Source of the DNA: Theionarchaea archaeon
GTDB taxonomy: Archaea > Methanobacteriota_B > Thermococci > Methanofastidiosales > SZ-28-30
Direction: 5' to 3'
Length of the DNA: 36,275 bases
Assembly (NCBI GenBank): GCA_018992565.1
Contig: JACVGW010000016.1
Location: forward strand, 1-36,275
Shown here: positions 23,304-31,988 of the stretch, piece by piece
Numbering within the stretch: the first letter of the stretch is position 1
Layout of the letters: the number at the start of each line of letters is the position of its first letter
Notes under the pieces: generated by a model
Database searches by the model: none
What the model saw: the letters and a program-made list of their open reading frames with translations, nothing else
What the model was told of the DNA's origin: nothing
Position numbers and translations under genes: made by a program

Positions 23304-24248
23304 CTAGATAAGCCATTTTCCGTTTTCCAGTATCACATCGTCATCAACAGCTAACGTTGGGTCCATGATAATACAATCAAGATGTACAGGTACATTCACC
23401 GTACCCCCAAACGACACGTTATTTCCAAAGGCCACATGGACTGTATTCATAGCCTTTTCATCTTCCAGTACATTTCCCACAACTCGTGCCTGATCGTTGG
23501 TGCCCACTCCCAGCTCTGCAACGCTCCGCGCCAGGTCACCGTGACGAGCAAGGGCCTGCTCCAACTGCGGGCATGCTTCAATTCGCTCAGCCAAACCGTT
23601 GCGAACAGTGATGGTTACAGGTTCTTCAAGTTTTCCAATTCCTGCAATAGCTCCATCTACCACCAGGACTCCATCTGAAACACCTTCCAGCGGGGCAACG
23701 TATGCTTCTCCTGCAGGGAGGTTGCCAAAATCTCCTTCATTGTGATAAAGTCCGTAATCAGGAAGGGCCTTCCTCCCTTTGAGAGGCAACGTGAGGTCAG
23801 TCCCCTTCTCTGTAGTAATTATTGCTGCATCTGCCGAGGAAAGGAGGTCGGCAATCTTCAGTGACCTCTCCTTGATTTTTCCATAGTCTGCAGATATTGC
23901 CCGTCTCATGATATCCTCAGTAATACCTGGCATGGTGGCAATCCTGACTCCGCTGGCACTTGCCTGCCGTCGAGCCTCAGTATGTGAGAGGGATGTGGAA
24001 GCGGGTACTACCAGTACATCAACAGATTTCATGGCCTCAGCCACCAGAGGATACGGCTCCTCTCCATGAATAGCAAGAGGCATCATTTCCAGCAAAAAGG
24101 CATTACTTTCCAATTCCACAGCTTTTTCAAATAAAGAGTATCCTACAGCTCGTAAAGGTCCATCACATAGTATGAGAGCACTTTCCCCTTTTTTCAAATC
24201 CATGCATTCAGTCCACACAATCTCAGAAGCCTTATCAAGTTGAGTCAT
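23304..24248 (-). CDS. M29-like aminopeptidase or related metalloenzyme
   Basis: 314 residues. The C-terminal half matches the M29 leucyl-aminopeptidase/NicX dioxygenase-related group: 'GNLPAGEAYVAPLEG', 'VAELGVGTNDQARVVGNVLEDEKAMNTVHVAFGNNVSFGG' and 'HLDCIIMDPT'. These contain the Glu and His residues used as metal ligands in that group. At 314 residues it is shorter than classic M29 enzymes (about 370-410), the size of the archaeal branch, whose substrate is unproven. It is a lone gene with a TATA box about 28 nt upstream of the ATG, so the message is probably leaderless. Confidence 0.85.
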   Translation of the reverse strand: MTQLDKASEIVWTECMDLKKGESALILCDGPLRAVGYSLFEKAVELESNAFLLEMMPLAIHGEEPYPLVAEAMKSVDVLVVPASTSLSHTEARRQASASGVRIATMPGITEDIMRRAISADYGKIKERSLKIADLLSSADAAIITTEKGTDLTLPLKGRKALPDYGLYHNEGDFGNLPAGEAYVAPLEGVSDGVLVVDGAIAGIGKLEEPVTITVRNGLAERIEACPQLEQALARHGDLARSVAELGVGTNDQARVVGNVLEDEKAMNTVHVAFGNNVSFGGTVNVPVHLDCIIMDPTLAVDDDVILENGKWLI

Positions 24249-24270
24249 GCATTTTCATCTTGATGTGGTT

Positions 24271-24281
24271 TTAAAAGGTTT
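24271..24281 (-). promoter_or_regulatory. TATA box of the M29-like gene
   Basis: ccttttaaaac on the minus strand, centred about 28 nt before the ATG at 24248, and no ribosome site in between. Confidence 0.5.
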
Positions 24282-24502
24282 GCCTTCATGTCAACCACCC
24301 CCTTTTGAGAAGAGATTGGCTTTTGACTCTAGACATCCTGAGTTAAGATCTTCATGAAAGAGATCTGCAGCAACTAAAACTTTTCCTCAGGGAAATGCAA
24401 AAACATGATAGAAAAAAAGCAACTCATGCAGTATTACTCGATTCACGGTAGATATTTCAACCGTAATTCACCCCACCCTTATTCAGTATAAACCTGATCT
24501 CT

Positions 24503-24527
24503 AGTATTTGGAGGAAAACGAAATACT
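24503..24527. repeat. 7-bp inverted repeat upstream of the MFS gene
   Basis: AGTATTT (24503-24509) and AAATACT (24521-24527) are perfect arms around 11 nt, about 50 bp before the MFS TATA box. An operator is possible. Nothing else in the 392-nt gap 24249-24640 is recognisable except the two promoters. Confidence 0.35.
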
Positions 24528-24577
24528 GACGAAATCTTGATAAAAGTGATTTAATTATTGACCAACTTGACAAGAAC

Positions 24578-24588
24578 CTTTTTATACC
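24578..24588 (+). promoter_or_regulatory. TATA box of the MFS gene
   Basis: ctttttatacc, about 60 nt before the ATG at 24641; the predicted start near 24610 leaves a leader of about 30 nt. Confidence 0.5.
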
Positions 24589-24640
24589 TATTACGAATTT
24601 AATGATGAGTACTTCGCCTTGAGCTTGAGGATGTGCTACG

Positions 24641-25846
24641 ATGAACCTGTCACATGAGAAATCAGATGGCTCCTACAAATGGTATGTGCTTGGCTTGGGA
24701 TCCTTGACCCATGCCCTCGTGGTAGCTATGCCTGTAATGTGCATGCCTGTTCTGTTCAACGAAATATCTGAGGACCTGGGATTAAGTCTCGTCCAGGTTG
24801 GAGCCATATGGGGCGTGGCTTCAGTTTCTGGGATGTTTTCAGGTCTGGTAGGTGGGTCAGCTGGTGATCGATTTGGCATTCGCCACACTGTAAGTATTGC
24901 TTGCTTGCTGGCTGGAGTGGCGGGTGCTGCACGAGGGATTTCAGGAGATTCTCTTACGTTAACAGTGACCAGTTTCATCTATGGCTTCCTGCCTCCAGCG
25001 ATAACACCTAATATCCATAAGATGTGTGGCGTCTGGTTCCCGGGAAAACGACTGGGAATGGCAAATGGTGTGGTGTCTGCAGGTATGGCACTGGGATTCA
25101 TGATGGGTTCCCTGGTGAGTGCCACTGTGCTGTCCCCCTGGCTTGGCGGATGGAGGAACGTCTTGTTCTTCTACGGTGCGCTCTCTGTTGCTGTTGGCAT
25201 CCCCTGGTGGAAGGTGCGATCTTCGCCCGATGAGTCTTCTGTCCAGGAGGGTTCCAGAGTTTCACTGCGGAAAGCACTCCCTCATGTGGGCAGTCTCAGG
25301 AGCGTATGGGCCTATGGATTGATCACACTGGGTATTGGAAGCTGTATCCAGGGATCACTTGGCTATTTGCCTTTGTACTTGAGAGCACTTGGATGGGCAG
25401 GACCCAGTGCTGATGGTGCTCTGGCCACGTTTCATGGAGTAAGCCTGCTCTTTACTATACCCTTGGCCTTGCTGTCGGATAGATGTGGGTCACGGAAGGG
25501 GATTCTTGTGATTGCCACTGTCATGACAATAGGGGGGGTAGGATTTCTGTCAATAGCTGATGGCATGATGATCTGGGTATTGGTCCTTCTTGCAGGCATT
25601 GTCCGTGATGGATATATGGCAATCCTCATGACAATGGTTATAGAAACCGAAGGAATCGGAGCAAAGTACGCTGGGACTGCCATGGGGATGACTGCAATCC
25701 TGTATCGGTTCGGCGGCTTCTTTTCGCCTCCTCTTGGCAACAGCCTGGCTGCCCTTAACCTGGGGCTGCCCTTCGTTTTCTGGGCAGGTACGGCCGCTTT
25801 AGCCTTCTTGGGACTATATTTTGTCAGAGAGCATGCACCTGGATAA
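24641..25846 (+). CDS. MFS transporter
   Basis: 401 residues with about 12 hydrophobic helices, the standard major-facilitator layout. The loop 2-3 signature is 'GGSAGDRFGIRHT', repeated less well as 'LSDRCGSRKG' between helices 8 and 9. A central cytoplasmic loop lies near residues 190-215. The glycine-rich helix 5 segment 'GVVSAGMALGFMMGSLVSA' resembles anion/organic-acid porters of the oxalate-formate and nitrate-like groups. The substrate cannot be assigned. Single gene; the next gene on the right is on the other strand. Confidence 0.9.
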   Translation: MNLSHEKSDGSYKWYVLGLGSLTHALVVAMPVMCMPVLFNEISEDLGLSLVQVGAIWGVASVSGMFSGLVGGSAGDRFGIRHTVSIACLLAGVAGAARGISGDSLTLTVTSFIYGFLPPAITPNIHKMCGVWFPGKRLGMANGVVSAGMALGFMMGSLVSATVLSPWLGGWRNVLFFYGALSVAVGIPWWKVRSSPDESSVQEGSRVSLRKALPHVGSLRSVWAYGLITLGIGSCIQGSLGYLPLYLRALGWAGPSADGALATFHGVSLLFTIPLALLSDRCGSRKGILVIATVMTIGGVGFLSIADGMMIWVLVLLAGIVRDGYMAILMTMVIETEGIGAKYAGTAMGMTAILYRFGGFFSPPLGNSLAALNLGLPFVFWAGTAALAFLGLYFVREHAPG

Positions 25847-26034
25847 AGATAACCAGCATGAAGAAGACATTAGGAACGTGATTACAGCGGTCAGGTGATC
25901 CATGAAACACCGCCATTCAAGATGTACTGTCAGTCGGTCGGGACAAAGAGTCACCATTCTGATCCGTGACAAGAATACCAATTGGAACTTCCTCCTGTAA
26001 TTCGGTTTCTTCTCTTATCATTACCGCTCTGGGG

Positions 26035-26055
26035 AAGAAAAAAATAAAAAATTTT
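26035..26055 (-). terminator. T-rich terminator of the Cys-rich gene
   Basis: The plus strand has a 14-nt A-rich run (26037-26050) followed by tttt, so the minus strand reads as a long T tract just past the stop at 26062. The rest of the gap 25847-26034 holds no supported gene. Confidence 0.5.
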
Positions 26056-26061
26056 GAAAGG

Positions 26062-26511
26062 TCAGCACGTCTCTGTCACGGCAGTGAGACATCCAGCGCT
26101 GCAGGTAACATCACAGGTAGAACAGGTAAAGCACGTTTCGCAGGTCGCTGTGCCGTTGCATGTCTCCCTGCATGTGTCAGGACATGATTCCAGGCATGTT
26201 ACAGGGCATGTCAGGCAATTCGTATCTGGAGAACACGTTGGGGTCATAGTGTAGGGGCAGAGTATATTCTGCGTATTTGGACCGATCCCTGATGCTGTGC
26301 AGTCTCCAAGAAGACAGTAGTCAAGTTCCCACCCTTTTTCTGTAGTGTAAAGAAATTCGCTTATGCTTGTGGGCAGAAATTTCATCTTGCTGCTGCTTTG
26401 TTCCATGCGGTATCTGTATAACGGCGTAGTGATTGAGGGGGCGGCTGCAGCATAGGTCGCAATTACGAGACCAAGGACAATGCCTGTTGCCACGAGTATC
26501 TTTTTGTTCGT
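26062..26511 (-). CDS. exported Thr-Cys-rich protein, probable ACG start
   Basis: 149 residues from ACG at 26511. Upstream in frame there is an ATG at 26541, but it lies 10 nt from the TATA box and so upstream of the predicted transcript start, and the strong ribosome site AGGAGGTGA (26524-26516) lies between. ACG sits exactly 4 nt after GGTGA. Starting there gives a textbook Sec signal peptide, '(M)NKKILVATGIVLGLVIATYAAAA'. The mature part opens 'PLYRYRMEQSSSKMKFLP', then 'EFLYTTEKGWELDYC'. The last ~65 residues hold 15 of 17 cysteines, mostly as Thr-Cys at 3-4 residue spacing ('CLTCPVTCLESCPDTCRETC'). There is no CxxCH, so it is not a c-type cytochrome. Disulfide, metal binding or modification are all possible; the function is unknown. 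Confidence 0.72.
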   Translation of the reverse strand, partial: TNKKILVATGIVLGLVIATYAAAAPSITTPLYRYRMEQSSSKMKFLPTSISEFLYTTEKGWELDYCLLGDCTASGIGPNTQNILCPYTMTPTCSPDTNCLTCPVTCLESCPDTCRETCNGTATCETCFTCSTCDVTCSAGCLTAVTETC

Positions 26512-26513
26512 TT

Positions 26514-26526
26514 GGTCACCTCCTTT
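26514..26526 (-). promoter_or_regulatory. strong ribosome site that decides an ACG start
   Basis: On the minus strand AAAGGAGGTGACC is a near-complete match to the 3' end of archaeal 16S rRNA. Four bases after its GGTGA stands an in-frame ACG and no ATG, GTG or TTG is nearby downstream until after the signal peptide. Confidence 0.6.
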
Positions 26527-26544
26527 GGAGAGAATATACATAGA

Positions 26545-26557
26545 AGATTATAAATCT
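26545..26557 (-). promoter_or_regulatory. TATA box of the Cys-rich gene
   Basis: agattataaatct, a palindrome, centred at 26551. The predicted start near 26525 is the first base of the ribosome site, so the ATG at 26541 would not be transcribed. Confidence 0.5.
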
Positions 26558-26745
26558 TTTGATGAAGTCTCAAGAACTTGCCAGATATCTAACGAATGAG
26601 CCAAAAGAACAGTTTCAAGAAGATGACTCCAGATACAGAAGAAAAGCCCTCTCTGCTCAGATAATTCGTCCTACGAAGGTCATTCCAAGTAATATTCTGC
26701 CAGTACTGGCCATTGTCAACCCACGTGGTTCATGTCAATTCACTA

Positions 26746-27813
26746 CTACTTATACCGCAGCAGCCCTGCAACGTGGCCAATTCTCTTAATATCTTCATTA
26801 CTTGTGAATTCTACAAGAGAATCTGTTTCTTCAGCAAACCTAACGAGTTCTTCCACAATGTCAGCTTCTGCTGTTTCCTTCCCACAGACAGGGCATGACG
26901 CTAGAATCCCGTCTCCTGCGCTCTGGCAGTGTTCACATTTCCATCCTCTCTGCTTATAGTCCTTCTCCACAAGCAAGACTTCTACCTGTCCATTTTTCGC
27001 TGCATTCAGGGTGGCAGGAATGCCGTAGACCGCCAATCCATTGGTGAGGATATCCTTCTTTATAACCTCAAGCAACTCTATCCGTTCCTCTTTCTCTCTT
27101 TCTGCCATGATTTCGTGGGATTCTTCAAAGATCTCCCTTTCGCCACCCATATCAACATCAACCACAGAGAGAACACCCTCTTGCAGGTTCTTGGGAAGCA
27201 TTTCATAAAACGTTTTTTTCGCTTCACCGGGACCGGCCAGTATTATATCTTTTTCTGCAGTTCTTGTGAGTTCTTCCACCACGTCTTTCAGGAAAGCGTG
27301 TATACTTCCTTTTCTCAACCTCTGAAAGCGTGCTTGGGACATACCACCTTTCTTATGCCTGTTCTTGATGTGTGCAGAAAGCTCTTCTTCCTCTGTTATT
27401 TCACCACATGAGAACGTGAAGATTTTCGCATGGTTGGAATTGAGTAGCACAAGCGTATATGCCTGCCACTCATCTGCAAACTCAGCCAATGGCCGAATAT
27501 ATGGGGCTGTGTCAACCACAAGCGCGTTTTCCACCTCAGCAGGAAAAGAGACAACCTCGAAATAATCATGTTTGTCAGAAGCGAATACTGCTATGTCTGA
27601 GGGTTTGTGGCCTTCTAGGTACGTCTTTATCTTTTCCATTGTCTTCATGAAGGTTTCCAATTCCTCACGGTTCAAGACTGACTCAACAGCTTTCTCTCTA
27701 TTCCGGATAAAGTGCTCATCTCTTCCATCAAAATATAAGCTGACAAAGGTATCCATATTCTCTTCATCATGGATGATAGCGAGATCCTTCAAGGATTCAT
27801 TACATGCTTTCAT
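26746..27813 (-). CDS. Vms1/aRF1-like protein (peptidyl-tRNA hydrolase family)
   Basis: 355 residues. The central segment 'SAHIKNRHKKGGMSQARFQRLRKGSIHAFLKDVVEEL' (about 147-183) matches the Vms1/Ankzf1 and bacterial/archaeal eRF1-like family, where a glycine loop enters the peptidyl-transferase centre and frees the nascent chain. The catalytic GGQ of aRF1 is GGM here (156-158), as in relatives of this branch. An N-terminal region carries 'DIAVFASDKHDYFEVVSFP', and residues about 295-316 carry the zinc pairs 'CEHC...CPVC' as in aRF1 domain 3. A role in rescuing stalled ribosomes is likely from family knowledge. Leaderless TATA at 27835-27843. Confidence 0.85.
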   Translation of the reverse strand: MKACNESLKDLAIIHDEENMDTFVSLYFDGRDEHFIRNREKAVESVLNREELETFMKTMEKIKTYLEGHKPSDIAVFASDKHDYFEVVSFPAEVENALVVDTAPYIRPLAEFADEWQAYTLVLLNSNHAKIFTFSCGEITEEEELSAHIKNRHKKGGMSQARFQRLRKGSIHAFLKDVVEELTRTAEKDIILAGPGEAKKTFYEMLPKNLQEGVLSVVDVDMGGEREIFEESHEIMAEREKEERIELLEVIKKDILTNGLAVYGIPATLNAAKNGQVEVLLVEKDYKQRGWKCEHCQSAGDGILASCPVCGKETAEADIVEELVRFAEETDSLVEFTSNEDIKRIGHVAGLLRYK

Positions 27814-27834
27814 AGAACTAAAAAAGCTAGGCGA

Positions 27835-27843
27835 TATTTAAAG
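27835..27843 (-). promoter_or_regulatory. TATA box of the Vms1-like gene
   Basis: tctttaaat on the minus strand, centred 26 nt before the ATG at 27813. Between them a T run (plus-strand aaaaaa 27820-27825) may also end transcription coming from the pur operon. Confidence 0.5.
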
Positions 27844-27892
27844 AGTTGTCTCCATATGGGATGCATCCATGCTTTGTGAGGTAATAGATCTC

Positions 27893-28885
27893 TCAGAGCT
27901 CAAGGTCAAGATTGCTCACATGTACGCCTTTCTCTTCTCTCATGATACCTAGGGTGACTGCTTCACTCTTCAGAATGCCCAGAACGTCCTTTTCCACTTC
28001 CTCATCAACAATGATCACAAAGCCAATCCCCATGTTAAAGGTCTTATACATCTCTTCTGTAGCGACTCCGCCCTTCTCCTGGATCTCAGAGAATAGAGGA
28101 GGAGGTTCCGGCATCTCAATATCAAATCCATATCCAGTGAGTCTCTTCAAGTTGAGCAGTCCGCCCCCTGTAATGTGGGCCATTCCCTTCACAGAGACAG
28201 ACTCCAAAACAGACATAACTGGTTTTACATAGATGCGGGTAGGTGTCAACAATGCAATAAGAGTTTCCTCATCTTCTGAGCCATCCAGAAGCACTCTCCG
28301 GGCAAGTGACAGTCCATTGCTATGGATTCCAGAACTTCTCAGCCCAATGACAATATTTCCAGGGGTGATACCCTCTCCAGTTACGATTCTGTCCTTTTTC
28401 ACAAATCCCAAAGCAGTCCCGGCCAGATCAAAATTTACCTCATGGCCTCTCATATTGGGGTGTGTGGCAGTTTCACCTCCAATGATCACAACATTGGCCT
28501 GTCTGGCACCCTCTAAAAGTCCTTTTCCAAATTCCGCCAGGAAGTGCTCATCAGTCTCGTCCATCACCACATAATCAGTGAATGCCATTGGTTCAACCCC
28601 ATTGCACAACAGATCATTCACGCACATAGCCACCAGATCGATCCCCAGAGTATCATATTTCTGGAGCCTCTTGGCCACAATAGTCTTGGTCCCTACTCCG
28701 TCAGTGGACAAAGCCAGAGCATACTCCCCAAACTCCATCAGTCCGGAAAAATGACCGATCTCAGTCAAGGGCTTCCCCAGGCCTTCCCTGAAGGAAAAAC
28801 TCTCCCTGACTATCTTCGTTATCACTGACACAGACCGTTCTTCCTGGTTGATATCTACTCCTGCCTTGGCATAGCTCATTTTCAT
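27893..28885 (-). CDS. purM: PurM: phosphoribosylformylglycinamidine cyclo-ligase
   Basis: 330 residues. PurM closes the imidazole ring of AIR with ATP. Family segments: '[14 protein letters not shown]', '[27 protein letters not shown]', '[12 protein letters not shown]' and '[14 protein letters not shown]'. The ATG at 28885 makes an ATGA overlap with purE and has GAGGA 6 nt before it; the Met two codons later is less likely. Last gene of the operon. Confidence 0.95.
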   Translation of the reverse strand: MKMSYAKAGVDINQEERSVSVITKIVRESFSFREGLGKPLTEIGHFSGLMEFGEYALALSTDGVGTKTIVAKRLQKYDTLGIDLVAMCVNDLLCNGVEPMAFTDYVVMDETDEHFLAEFGKGLLEGARQANVVIIGGETATHPNMRGHEVNFDLAGTALGFVKKDRIVTGEGITPGNIVIGLRSSGIHSNGLSLARRVLLDGSEDEETLIALLTPTRIYVKPVMSVLESVSVKGMAHITGGGLLNLKRLTGYGFDIEMPEPPPLFSEIQEKGGVATEEMYKTFNMGIGFVIIVDEEVEKDVLGILKSEAVTLGIMREEKGVHVSNLDLEL

Positions 28886-29283
28886 GGTTCTTCCTCTCTA
28901 CAGGTGGAAAGCTTCAGTATCCTCAATGCCAGGTATGCTGCATTCTCTGCATTGTCAATCCCCACACACGCTACAGGAACGCCCTTGGGCATTTGGACAA
29001 TGGAGAGGAGGGCATCAAGCCCGCCCACTTTTGCAGAAACAGGCACGCCAATTACAGGTTTGTCAGTTAGTGATGCGATGAATCCTGGCAGAGCAGCAGA
29101 TAATCCCGCCACTGCGATATACACATCATACCCCTTTTCTACCAGACTCTGCACCTTCCTAGGATCTCTATGGGCAGAGGCAACCTCCAGATCATAGTCC
29201 ACCTGGTTTCCTTCCAGAATGAACCCTGCTTTCTGCGCAATGTCCATGTCAGATTCAGAACCACATACAATCAACACGTTCAT
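28882..29283 (-). CDS. purE: PurE: 5-carboxyaminoimidazole ribonucleotide mutase
   Basis: 133 residues from ATG at 29283, where the ATGA overlap with purT and the family start '[20 protein letters not shown]' agree; an in-frame start at 29310 lies inside purT. PurE acts in carboxylating AIR to CAIR. Seen: '[11 protein letters not shown]', '[26 protein letters not shown]' and 'LALRIL'. No purK is present in the window, so CO2 may be used directly (class II type) or purK is elsewhere; I cannot decide from these residues. Confidence 0.94.
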   Translation of the reverse strand: MNVLIVCGSESDMDIAQKAGFILEGNQVDYDLEVASAHRDPRKVQSLVEKGYDVYIAVAGLSAALPGFIASLTDKPVIGVPVSAKVGGLDALLSIVQMPKGVPVACVGIDNAENAAYLALRILKLSTCREEEP

Positions 29284-30551
29284 GAAACCACATGCTTTTC
29301 CTTCATCCACTGAGGCTTCCAGGTGGGATTCTCGTTCGTTTTTATTTCTACACAGTGAGCTGTCAGCTCTGCCTCTTTAATAGCCTCTGCTACCGTGTCC
29401 GCCAGGGCCAGGGCCACTCCCAGTCTGCGCCCATGGTGAGGCTCATGGAAGGCATACGGCTTCTTGAAGATCCACACATCACCATGCTGCAGTGCCTTGT
29501 CTATTCCTCTGAACTGAGGGTTCCACCCTTCACTGGGAGATACAATAACGTGGGATGCTCCAGGGCCAATGCTGTTGAGTATCCTGACCCCGTCTTCCTC
29601 CTGGTACAATCGGGGTTCAATAGGTACCTGGGATACTGCCCTGATATGCAGCCCTGATTGGGAATACCCGGGATAGTGTGTCTTAAAGGTGACCATTCCC
29701 GTATCATGAGGTCTGCAGCTCACCTCGTTGACATACACTTTCTTGTTCTCGAAATCCAGAAACTGCTCTACTGCATGGATACCTCTCCCTTTCTTTCCAG
29801 CCAGCGCTAGTGTGGCTTTCTCAGCAAAGCTATATACCTGGTCTTTGACAGCTTCAAACCCTTTTCTTTCTTCCTCATTCCTGTAGATGGGCTGCCAACT
29901 GGAATGGTAATCTCCATGTAACTGGTAGTGGCCCAGGGTTTTGCAGAAGTGCGTCCCATTGTTTCGCACCACCAGCTGGTTGTCCTCAGTGCTGAAAGGT
30001 ATGTATTCCTCCACAATGACGTCTTCACTGGGTTTTCTGGCTTTCTTGCGTTCGTCCCATGCTGCCTGAACGTCCTCTTTGCTATTGACAATGTACGATC
30101 CGTGTCCCGACGAGGAGAACCTGGCCTTTGTAATGCACGTGTAGTTGAAGTCTTTGCAGGCAGCCTCAAAGTCTTCAGCAGTGGAGGTGAAATGGTACTG
30201 AGACACCCTGACACCTGCCTTGTCCAGAGTCTCCCGCAGCCTGAACCGGTCCATGGCAATTTTCTGTGCTTCAGCTCGAGGAGAGACAAAAATACCCTTA
30301 TCCTCAAACTCACTGAGAGCCTCCAAGTTAATAGCCTCGATTTCAGGCACAATAAAATCGGGGTTTTCCTTCTCCACCAGGTGCTTCAAGAACCCTTTTT
30401 CAGTCATGTTGCCAGTATAGGCTCTATCTGCTGGATACTGGGCAGGAGCACCCATGTACCTGTCAACTGCTACTGTCTCCAGCCCAAGTCTCTGAGCTTC
30501 AATAATCACTTCCTTTCCCAACTCTCCTGAACCCAACAACATCATCTTCAC
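29280..30551 (-). CDS. purT: PurT: formate-dependent GAR transformylase
   Basis: 423 residues, slightly longer than usual (about 390). PurT formylates GAR using formate and ATP, replacing the folate-dependent PurN. ATP-grasp features: '[17 protein letters not shown]' (7-23), '[12 protein letters not shown]' (142-153), 'VIVEEYIPF' (178-186) and '[14 protein letters not shown]' (274-287), the PurT signature. The first codon is GTG at 30551, 4 nt after GGTGA; ATG two codons on is the alternative. The use of formate, not a formyl-folate, suits archaea with tetrahydromethanopterin. Confidence 0.95.
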   Translation of the reverse strand: MKMMLLGSGELGKEVIIEAQRLGLETVAVDRYMGAPAQYPADRAYTGNMTEKGFLKHLVEKENPDFIVPEIEAINLEALSEFEDKGIFVSPRAEAQKIAMDRFRLRETLDKAGVRVSQYHFTSTAEDFEAACKDFNYTCITKARFSSSGHGSYIVNSKEDVQAAWDERKKARKPSEDVIVEEYIPFSTEDNQLVVRNNGTHFCKTLGHYQLHGDYHSSWQPIYRNEEERKGFEAVKDQVYSFAEKATLALAGKKGRGIHAVEQFLDFENKKVYVNEVSCRPHDTGMVTFKTHYPGYSQSGLHIRAVSQVPIEPRLYQEEDGVRILNSIGPGASHVIVSPSEGWNPQFRGIDKALQHGDVWIFKKPYAFHEPHHGRRLGVALALADTVAEAIKEAELTAHCVEIKTNENPTWKPQWMKEKHVVS

Positions 30552-30560
30552 ACAATCACC

Positions 30561-31988
30561 TCACGTTTCAATTTTTCCAATCCCGGGGATCCAGTCAATA
30601 TTGCGGCCTATCAGCCCATGGTGCCCCCTGTACTGGTAAACATCACGCACCAGCTGAGCAGTCCGCATTCTCTTGTCCAGGAGCCCCTGAGATCCGATGT
30701 CATGACGATGGAACAGCTTCCAGTCAGAACTCACATAGCGAGTGGCCTTCTCTGCAATAGTCCCTGCTTTGACAATAGTATCAGCTTCTGCGTAGATTTC
30801 CACGGCGCGCGAACCTCCTGTGTACAAATCCCCCTCATCCTCATAGACAGAACCAAAGAACACCTGTGCTCCCAGGCCATGAATCTTCTCAAAATCAATC
30901 TGCAATTTCTTTCCCGTTCCCATGCCCCTTTCGTTTGGATATCCTTTGGGAGAAATACACTTCACAACAGTGGCCGTGTCCTTAATGCGTGGTTTCACCT
31001 TGGCAAGGCTCCCCTTGAGATACCCCTCACAGACTTCATCAAAGTTTTCCAGAATATTCATGACATTGACCGCTTCCGGGTCTCCCAACCGGGCATAATA
31101 TTCAATGATGGTGGGACCCCACTTGTCTGTGAGCATGAACTGCCCTGTGATGACCCCACAATACGTCTCACCAGTTTCCGTTCTGATGGACTGGACTGAC
31201 TGCTCCATGATCTCCAGGGATTTCCTGTACTCAGAATTCTCAATAAAAGGCAGTATCCCTCTTCCCGACACTGCGCCCATTCCTCCAGTTTCAGGACCAA
31301 TATCTTCCTCGAATGCGTGGGGGTGATCCTGTACCAGTGGAAGCGGCACCACGGCAGTACCATCAGTGAAACACTGCAGCGAGTACTCCACACCTTCCAC
31401 TCGCTCTTCAATGAGAATCTGGTCTTCCAGATCCTGAGATAGATGTTCCTGCATGATCTGTTCTGCATGTTTTTTCTTGGCATCCTTCTTCTCTTCCTGA
31501 AGGTACGCCTGCAGGTCTGCAATAACCTTGACTCCCTTTCCTCCTGCCTGTCTGGCAGGTTTGATAGCAATGCTTCCTGCGTACTCATCAATATACCTCA
31601 AGGCAGTCTCTGTATCAGTAAAGGTTTTAAATCGCAAAGATCCGTGAATGTTGTTCTTTTCCAACAATCGACGCATGAATGCTTTTGATCGTTCAATTTC
31701 TGCTGCTTTCTTCTTAGCACCGATACAGACATGCCCTCTCTTGAGGATTTCGTCAGAAACCCCATGGAACAATGATTCTTCTGAGCCTATGAATACCAGA
31801 TCGGGAGATACCTCATCACAGTAGTCAGCTACTTCTTGAGGATTCAGTATGTCCACCATCTTGTATTGAGCAAGGCGAGCAATGCCGGGGTTCTTGTAGG
31901 GCATGGCAACGTGCACCTCATAGTACTGTGCTGCATTCTTTGCTATAGCATGTTCTCGTGCACCACCTCCCACCAGCAGGAATTTCAT
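30561..31988 (-). CDS. purD: PurD: phosphoribosylamine-glycine ligase
   Basis: 475 residues from ATG at 31988, where the ATGA overlap with purF2 and the family start 'MKFLLVGGGAREHAIAKNAA' agree. PurD joins glycine to phosphoribosylamine, an ATP-grasp reaction. Seen: 'KPARQAGGKGVKVI', 'PETGGMGAVSGRG', 'GVITGQFMLTDKWGPTIIEYYARLGDPEAVNV'. It is longer than bacterial PurD (about 425) but like archaeal relatives. It uses the unstable product of PurF, whose genes lie directly upstream. Confidence 0.94.
   Translation of the reverse strand: MKFLLVGGGAREHAIAKNAAQYYEVHVAMPYKNPGIARLAQYKMVDILNPQEVADYCDEVSPDLVFIGSEESLFHGVSDEILKRGHVCIGAKKKAAEIERSKAFMRRLLEKNNIHGSLRFKTFTDTETALRYIDEYAGSIAIKPARQAGGKGVKVIADLQAYLQEEKKDAKKKHAEQIMQEHLSQDLEDQILIEERVEGVEYSLQCFTDGTAVVPLPLVQDHPHAFEEDIGPETGGMGAVSGRGILPFIENSEYRKSLEIMEQSVQSIRTETGETYCGVITGQFMLTDKWGPTIIEYYARLGDPEAVNVMNILENFDEVCEGYLKGSLAKVKPRIKDTATVVKCISPKGYPNERGMGTGKKLQIDFEKIHGLGAQVFFGSVYEDEGDLYTGGSRAVEIYAEADTIVKAGTIAEKATRYVSSDWKLFHRHDIGSQGLLDKRMRTAQLVRDVYQYRGHHGLIGRNIDWIPGIGKIET

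Noticed and set aside
25966-26254. two Ala/Val/Cys-rich plus-strand frames near 26 kb
   Set aside because: They are antisense to the Thr-Cys repeat and reflect its biased codons.
26062-26511. c-type cytochrome or RiPP precursor reading of the Cys-rich protein
   Set aside because: No CxxCH haem motif; no radical-SAM maturase nearby (Elp3 is 23 kb away and is a tRNA enzyme), so modification remains only a speculation.
26559-26789. 76-codon plus-strand frame between the Cys-rich and Vms1-like genes
   Set aside because: Its start lies only about 8 nt from the TATA palindrome centre, it runs into the Vms1-like gene, and the translation has no recognisable feature.
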